This document shows positions 5,656 to 10,405 of a DNA stretch of 10,405 nt, in pieces. Source of the stretch: Fusobacteriaceae bacterium UBA2433 (GTDB taxonomy: Bacteria > Fusobacteriota > Fusobacteriia > Fusobacteriales > Fusobacteriaceae); contig DDQV01000059.1 of the NCBI GenBank assembly GCA_002342785.1, positions 1 to 10,405 on the forward strand. Reading direction: 5' to 3'. Position 1 is the stretch's first letter; each line of letters starts with the position of its first letter. The position numbers and the translations under genes are program-made. The notes beneath the pieces were generated by a model. The model made no database searches and was not told where the DNA came from. It worked only from the letters and a program-made list of their open reading frames with translations.

Positions 5656-5723
5656 ATCCTCAAACTTAAATAAACTATAAGCAAACATATTTTATTATAT
5701 AATTCATTTTGGAGGGAATCATA

Positions 5724-6800
5724 TTGAAAAAATTATTAATGACACCAGGACCAACAAATGTACCTAAAGAGATTAGAAATAAAATGGCTGAAGATGTTAT
5801 TCATCATAGAATGACCGATTACAAAAAATTATTTAGTGAAGTTAGTGAAGATTTAAAAAAAATTTTTAAAACAAAACAAGATGTTATAACATTGACATGT
5901 TCTGGAACTGGAGTCATGGAAGCCTCAGTTGTAAATTTATTTTCAAGAAAAGAAAAAGTATTAGTAATAAATACAGGATATTTTGGACAACGGTTTGTGG
6001 AACTTACAACAACCTATGGCCTCGATGTTTTAGAATTAAAATATGATTGGGGTTCTACTTACGATATTGAAGATGTAAAAAAAATTATCTTGACTAATCC
6101 AGATTTAAAGGGAATTTTTATAACTCATAGTGAAACTTCTACTGGAGTTTTAAATAATCTTCAAAAAATTGGAGCTCTTACAAAAAATACAGATATTCTC
6201 TTAGTTGTAGATTCTGTCAGCGGTATGGTTGTTAATCCCCTGGAGTTTGATGATTGGTCCCTCGATTGTGTAATTGCTGGAAGTCAAAAAGGTTTTTTAC
6301 TCCCTCCAGGTTTAGCTTTTATAGCTCTTAGTGAAAAAGCAAAAAAAGCTATGATGAATTCAAATTTTCCTAAATTTTATTTTGATTTTAAAAAATATAT
6401 TAAATTTTTAAAAGAACAAAAACAAAGTCCTTATACACCGGCTATTACCTTAGTCGTAGGATTAAAAACTGCATGTGAACTTATTTTAAAAGAAGGTTTA
6501 GATTCTATACAAAAAAAACATACAAAACTTCCTCAATATCTAGGAGAAGAACTTTCCAAACTCGGATTTGAATATTTTGTAAAAGACAAAAAAGCTAGGG
6601 GAAATACATTAGTTGCAGTAACACATCCAAAAATTAAAGATATGGATAAACTCCGAGAAGAAGTAGATAAAAGTGGAGTAAGTATTGCAGGAGGACAGGG
6701 AGATTACGTTGGAAAAGTTCTTAGAATAGGTTGCCTTGGAAATATAACTAAAATAGATATCGATAGAACCATTAAAGAAATTAAAAAAAATTTAATATAA
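5724..6800 (+). CDS. Class V PLP aminotransferase (serine-pyruvate / alanine-glyoxylate type)
   Basis: A 358-residue PLP enzyme of the SPT/AGT branch of class V aminotransferases, which moves amino groups among alanine, serine or aspartate and pyruvate, glyoxylate or oxaloacetate. Signatures in order: LMTPGPTNVP (5-14), HHR (27-29), SGTGVMEA (60-67, phosphate-binding), HSETSTG (135-141), VVDSVSG with D163 facing the pyridine nitrogen, GSQKG with K189 as the expected Schiff-base lysine, and the C-terminal RIGCLGN. Start choice: TTG 5724 lies 7 bases after GGAGGG (5711-5716). An in-frame TTG at 5709 overlaps that ribosome site and is rejected. The protein is probably cytoplasmic. Exact substrates cannot be read from sequence. 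The pyruvate carboxylase gene follows after 121 AT-rich bases with no clear terminator, so co-transcription is likely; aspartate formation from oxaloacetate, or pyruvate supply from alanine or serine, would make sense (inference). Confidence 0.88.
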   Translation: MKKLLMTPGPTNVPKEIRNKMAEDVIHHRMTDYKKLFSEVSEDLKKIFKTKQDVITLTCSGTGVMEASVVNLFSRKEKVLVINTGYFGQRFVELTTTYGLDVLELKYDWGSTYDIEDVKKIILTNPDLKGIFITHSETSTGVLNNLQKIGALTKNTDILLVVDSVSGMVVNPLEFDDWSLDCVIAGSQKGFLLPPGLAFIALSEKAKKAMMNSNFPKFYFDFKKYIKFLKEQKQSPYTPAITLVVGLKTACELILKEGLDSIQKKHTKLPQYLGEELSKLGFEYFVKDKKARGNTLVAVTHPKIKDMDKLREEVDKSGVSIAGGQGDYVGKVLRIGCLGNITKIDIDRTIKEIKKNLI

Positions 6801-6921
6801 AAATTATTCTAAAATAAATTATTACATTATATATTTTGCATTATGATAATTTTATTTAACAATATTTTATTTAAAGATATTAAATTCTATAAATAATTTG
6901 CATTTCTAGAGGGAGGTCAGA

Positions 6922-9900
6922 GTGAATAAAAAATTCAAAAGAGTATTAATTGCAAACCGTGGTGAAATTGCCATAAGAGTTATAAGAGCATGTAAAGAAC
7001 TTGGTATAAGAACAGTTGCTATCTATTCTGAAGAGGATAAAACAGCACTTTTTAGAACAAAAGCAGATGAATCTTATCAAATAGGTAAAGGGAAAAGTCC
7101 TATAGAAGCATATCTTGATATTGATGCAATAATTAAATTAGCTCTAAAAAAAGGAGTCGATGCCATCCATCCTGGTTATGGATTTCTTTCTGAAAATCCT
7201 GAGTTTTCAAGAAAATGTACTATGGCTGGAATAGAGTTTATAGGTCCAACGGCTGAAATGATGGAAAGTTTAGGAGATAAAATACAATCAAAATTAGTCG
7301 CTACAAAAGCTGGAGTTCCTACAATACCTGGTATAGATAAACCTGTACATTCTGAAAAAGAAGCTATTGAATTTGCAAAAATATGTGGATATCCTATTAT
7401 GTTAAAAGCTGCAGCTGGCGGTGGCGGACGTGGAATGCGTGTAGTAAAAGAAGAATCTGAACTTCTTTCATCTTATAGAAGTGCAAAAAATGAATCTAAA
7501 AAAGCTTTTGGTATAGATGATACATTTATAGAAAAATATGTTGAACAACCTAAACATATTGAAGTTCAGATACTCGGTGATAAACATGGAAATATATTTC
7601 ATCTTTTTGAAAGAGATTGTTCTATACAAAGAAGACATCAAAAAGTTATTGAAATAACTCCTGCACTTACATTGAGTGATGAAAAACGACAAGAAATCTG
7701 CAACGATGCATTAAAAATTGCAAGAGAAGTTGGATATGTAAATGCTGGTACTTTAGAATTCTTAGTAGATAAACATGGAAATCATTATTTTATCGAAATG
7801 AATCCTAGAATACAAGTTGAACACACTATCACTGAGATGATTACTGGTATAGATATAGTTCAAAGCCAAATACTTATTGCTGAAGGATTCCCATTAACTT
7901 CAGAAGAAATTGGTATTTCTTCTCAAGATGCTATTAAAACCAGAGGATATTCTATTCAATGTAGAGTCACTACTGAAGATCCTATAAATAATTTTGCCCC
8001 TGACACAGGTAAGATAGATATTTATAGAACTGGATCTGGAATAGGAATTCGTCTTGATGGTGGAAACGGTTATGCTGGTGCTATTATAAGTCCTTACTAT
8101 GACAGCTTACTTGTAAAAGTTATCTCCCATGGGAGTTCATTTAAAGATTCAATAAGAAAAGCTCTTCGTTCTATAAAAGAAGCTAAAATTACAGGTGTTA
8201 AAACAAATATTGCCTTTCTAATAAATGTTTTAAACCATCCTGATTTTGAAAAAGGTGACTTTACTACGGACTTTATTCCTGAACACCCAGAGCTTTTTGA
8301 TATCTCTGTTAAAAAAGATTATGAAGGTAATTTTCTTAAATTTATAGCTGAAAAAGTTGTAAACGAAACTCATGGTATTAAAACAGAATTTGATGTTCCA
8401 CCTATTCCCAATACACCTAGACCTAAAAATCTTTCTGGAACAAAACAAATTCTTGATGAAAAAGGTCCAGAAGGTGTTGTTGAATGGATTAAAAACCAAA
8501 ACAAACTTCTTCTTACAGATACCACAATGAGAGACGCACACCAATCATTAATGGCTACTCGTATGAGAACAACAGACATGGTCAAAATAGCAAAAGATAC
8601 ATCTATCCTTGGAAAAGATCTTTTCTCAATCGGTATGTGGGGAGGAGCTACTTTTGATGTTTCATATAGATTTTTAAAAGAATCACCTTGGGAAAGATTA
8701 AGAGAAATTAGAAAAAAAATTCCAAATGTACTTCTTCAAATGCTTATTAGAGGATCTAATGCCGTTGGGTATAAAAATTACCCCGATAATGTAGTTGAAA
8801 ATTTTATAAAAGAAGCTTCTGATGGTGGAATTGATATTTTTAGAATATTTGATTCTTTAAACTGGATTAAAGGGATGGAAGTTCCTGTCAGAGAAGTAAT
8901 TAAAAATAATAAAATTGCTGAGGTGTGTATCTGTTATACTGGTGACATCTTAGATAAGACTAAAACTAAATACACTCTAGACTACTATATAAAAAAAGCA
9001 AAAGAAATAGAAGCAATGGGAGCACATATACTTGGAATAAAAGATATGTCTGCACTCTTAAAACCATATGCAGCAGTAAAACTTATAAAAGCTCTTAAAG
9101 AAAATATATCTATCCCTATACATTTACATACACACGATACTACAGGAAATGGAGTTGCAACAGTCTTGATGGCTGCTGAAGCAGGAGTTGATATTATAGA
9201 TACTGCCTTTGATGCTATGTCTGGACTTACAAGTCAACCTTCATTAAATTCTGTTGTTGCAGCTTTAGAAAATACTAAGAGAGATACAAAAATTAATCTT
9301 GCTGATATTCAACAGCTATCTAATTATTGGAATGCAGTAAGACCTGTATACTCTCACTTTGAATCTGGATTAAAATCTGGTTCTACAGAAATTTATAAAT
9401 TTGAAATTCCTGGTGGACAATACTCAAATCTAAAACCTCAAATTGAAAGTTTTGGACTTGGACATAGATTTGATGAGATCAAAGAGATGTTTAAAAAAGT
9501 TAATCTACTAGTAGGGGATATAGTAAAAGTAACTCCATCATCAAAAATGGTAAGTGACTTAGCTATATTTATGACTCAAAATAATCTAACCACTGAAAAT
9601 ATAATTGAAAAAGGTAAAGATTTTGCTTTTCCAGATTCAGTAGTATCTTATTTTAAAGGTATGATGGGCCAACCAGAAGGTGGATTTCCTAAAGATTTAC
9701 AAAAAATAGTACTTAAAGGTGAAGAACCTATAACGTGCAGACCTGGCGAGCTTTTACCTCCTGAAAATTTTGATGAGATAAAAAAATATTTAAAAACAAA
9801 ATATAAAATAGATCCAACTATGCAAGACGCCTTAAGTTACGCCTTGTATCCAACTGTCTTTGACGATTATCTAAAATATATAAAAGAACATGGAGATTTT

Positions 9901-10359
9901 AGTAAATTAGGAAGTGATATATATTTTCACGGTCTTGCTGAGGGAGAAACTTGTGAGATCAAACTTAAAGAAGGTAGGATAATGGTTGTAACACTTCTTC
10001 AAATTTCTAAACTTGATAACGAAGGTTGTAGAACTGTAACTTTTGAAGTCAATGGTAATAGAAGGGAAACAAAAATAATAGATAAAACTCAAACAATTTC
10101 CTCTATCTCAACTGAAATTACTAAGATGGTAGATCTTGAAGATGAATTACAAATCGGTGCTAGTATCCCAGGAGCTATAATAAAAATACTCGTTAACAAA
10201 GGGGATAAAGTAGAAAAAAATCAAAAATTGGTTATTATAGAAGCAATGAAAATGGAAACTAATATCACTTCTAAAGTAGATGGAATTATAGATGAAATTT
10301 TCATTGAAGAAGGTCAAATGGTAGAATCAGGACAGCTTCTTATCCAACTTTCTAAATAA
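6922..10359 (+). CDS. pyc: Pyruvate carboxylase (biotin-dependent, single polypeptide)
   Basis: Carboxylates pyruvate to oxaloacetate with ATP and bicarbonate, a cytoplasmic anaplerotic and gluconeogenic enzyme. At 1145 residues it is full length. Biotin carboxylase spans about 1-455: the Gly-rich ATP-grasp loop KAAAGGGGRGM near 160-172, and EMNPRIQVE at 292-300 with the catalytic E292, N294, R296 and E300. Carboxyltransferase spans about 525-800: TTMRDAHQS with metal ligand D538, IKDMS with K707 (the carbamylated lysine of the family), and HTHD with H736 and H738. The pyruvate-carboxylase-specific RGSNAVGYKNYPD excludes plain oxaloacetate decarboxylase alpha subunits. After the conserved carboxylase region (about 800-1000), the biotin carrier (about 1077-1145) ends the protein, with EAMKM placing biotin on K1110. 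GTG 6922 has GGGAGG at 6911-6916. I see no convincing promoter in the gap before it, so it is probably read from the aminotransferase side. Biotin protein ligase must be encoded elsewhere. Confidence 0.97.
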   Translation: MNKKFKRVLIANRGEIAIRVIRACKELGIRTVAIYSEEDKTALFRTKADESYQIGKGKSPIEAYLDIDAIIKLALKKGVDAIHPGYGFLSENPEFSRKCTMAGIEFIGPTAEMMESLGDKIQSKLVATKAGVPTIPGIDKPVHSEKEAIEFAKICGYPIMLKAAAGGGGRGMRVVKEESELLSSYRSAKNESKKAFGIDDTFIEKYVEQPKHIEVQILGDKHGNIFHLFERDCSIQRRHQKVIEITPALTLSDEKRQEICNDALKIAREVGYVNAGTLEFLVDKHGNHYFIEMNPRIQVEHTITEMITGIDIVQSQILIAEGFPLTSEEIGISSQDAIKTRGYSIQCRVTTEDPINNFAPDTGKIDIYRTGSGIGIRLDGGNGYAGAIISPYYDSLLVKVISHGSSFKDSIRKALRSIKEAKITGVKTNIAFLINVLNHPDFEKGDFTTDFIPEHPELFDISVKKDYEGNFLKFIAEKVVNETHGIKTEFDVPPIPNTPRPKNLSGTKQILDEKGPEGVVEWIKNQNKLLLTDTTMRDAHQSLMATRMRTTDMVKIAKDTSILGKDLFSIGMWGGATFDVSYRFLKESPWERLREIRKKIPNVLLQMLIRGSNAVGYKNYPDNVVENFIKEASDGGIDIFRIFDSLNWIKGMEVPVREVIKNNKIAEVCICYTGDILDKTKTKYTLDYYIKKAKEIEAMGAHILGIKDMSALLKPYAAVKLIKALKENISIPIHLHTHDTTGNGVATVLMAAEAGVDIIDTAFDAMSGLTSQPSLNSVVAALENTKRDTKINLADIQQLSNYWNAVRPVYSHFESGLKSGSTEIYKFEIPGGQYSNLKPQIESFGLGHRFDEIKEMFKKVNLLVGDIVKVTPSSKMVSDLAIFMTQNNLTTENIIEKGKDFAFPDSVVSYFKGMMGQPEGGFPKDLQKIVLKGEEPITCRPGELLPPENFDEIKKYLKTKYKIDPTMQDALSYALYPTVFDDYLKYIKEHGDFSKLGSDIYFHGLAEGETCEIKLKEGRIMVVTLLQISKLDNEGCRTVTFEVNGNRRETKIIDKTQTISSISTEITKMVDLEDELQIGASIPGAIIKILVNKGDKVEKNQKLVIIEAMKMETNITSKVDGIIDEIFIEEGQMVESGQLLIQLSK

Positions 10360-10385
10360 AAATAAAATAAAATATTTCATAAAAA

Positions 10386-10405
10386 CCTCTGAAAATTTTC
10401 AGAGG
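10386..10405 (+). terminator. Terminator hairpin after pyruvate carboxylase (cut by window edge)
   Basis: CCTCTGAAAA (10386-10395) and TTTTCAGAGG (10396-10405) form a perfect 20-base palindrome that would fold with a short AT loop. Five A precede it (10381-10385), so a matching T run probably follows outside the window. That would make it a bidirectional intrinsic terminator 26 bases after the stop codon. Confidence 0.7.

Noticed and set aside
5709..5723. TTG start extending the aminotransferase by 5 residues
   Set aside because: It overlaps the GGAGGG ribosome site that properly serves TTG 5724, and the family N-terminus begins close to LMTPGP.
6836..6893. Promoter for pyruvate carboxylase (TTGCAT at 6836 or TATAAA at 6888)
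   Set aside because: Neither has a partner hexamer at acceptable spacing. In such AT-rich DNA these are expected by chance.
7468..7692. Minus-strand open frame inside pyruvate carboxylase
   Set aside because: Shadow of the conserved biotin carboxylase coding sequence with no start signals.
8230..8585. Two overlapping minus-strand open frames inside pyruvate carboxylase
   Set aside because: They overlap each other and a conserved carboxyltransferase segment, with no ribosome sites or recognisable products.
9907..10092. Minus-strand open frame near the end of pyruvate carboxylase
   Set aside because: Antisense shadow just upstream of the biotin-carrier region, Phe/Tyr-rich, no start signals.

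Overview
The window is strongly AT-rich. Its seven genes are all on the plus strand and densely packed, with A/T-biased third codon positions, AGA as the main arginine codon, standard stop codons, purine-rich Shine-Dalgarno sites and some GTG/TTG starts. Together with a lipoprotein signal and the protein set, this suggests a low-GC anaerobic bacterium, most likely a member of the Fusobacteriota (for example the Cetobacterium, Psychrilyobacter or Ilyobacter side). A low-GC Firmicute is the main alternative. The taxon is an inference, because nothing here is diagnostic alone.

Layout. Positions 1-438 hold no protein gene. They contain a strong minus-strand promoter with an A-tract, firing leftward into a structured leader with a boxA-like stretch and ending off the left edge; this looks like the front of a stable-RNA (rRNA) operon, but no mature rRNA sequence is present. 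A 13-bp perfect palindrome and an extended -10 promoter precede the first gene. Positions 439-1668 encode an HI0933/BaiN-type flavoprotein. Positions 1749-2408 encode an unrecognised, highly charged, helical protein. Positions 2551-4040 hold two tandem cyclophilin-type prolyl isomerases, the first with an N-terminal membrane anchor and the second a lipoprotein, closed by a good intrinsic terminator. Positions 4184-5575 encode a MocR-type (GntR plus aminotransferase fold) regulator behind a perfect consensus promoter with two palindromes. Positions 5724-6800 encode a class V aminotransferase of the serine-pyruvate/alanine-glyoxylate type. Positions 6922-10359 encode a full-length biotin-dependent pyruvate carboxylase, followed by a hairpin cut by the window edge.

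How the genes fit together. The aminotransferase and pyruvate carboxylase have no clear terminator between them and probably form a unit around pyruvate, oxaloacetate and their amino acids (alanine, serine, aspartate). The MocR gene just upstream is a candidate regulator of itself and perhaps of that unit. The two cyclophilins probably serve the cell envelope.

Most of the content is ordinary. The points most worth checking are: (a) an in-frame GTG with an excellent Shine-Dalgarno inside the first cyclophilin gene, which could yield both an anchored and a soluble enzyme; (b) replacement of the PLP-binding lysine by arginine in the MocR regulator; and (c) the rRNA-leader-like transcript at the left edge. 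I see no CRISPR array, transposase, tRNA, phage gene or clear defence system.
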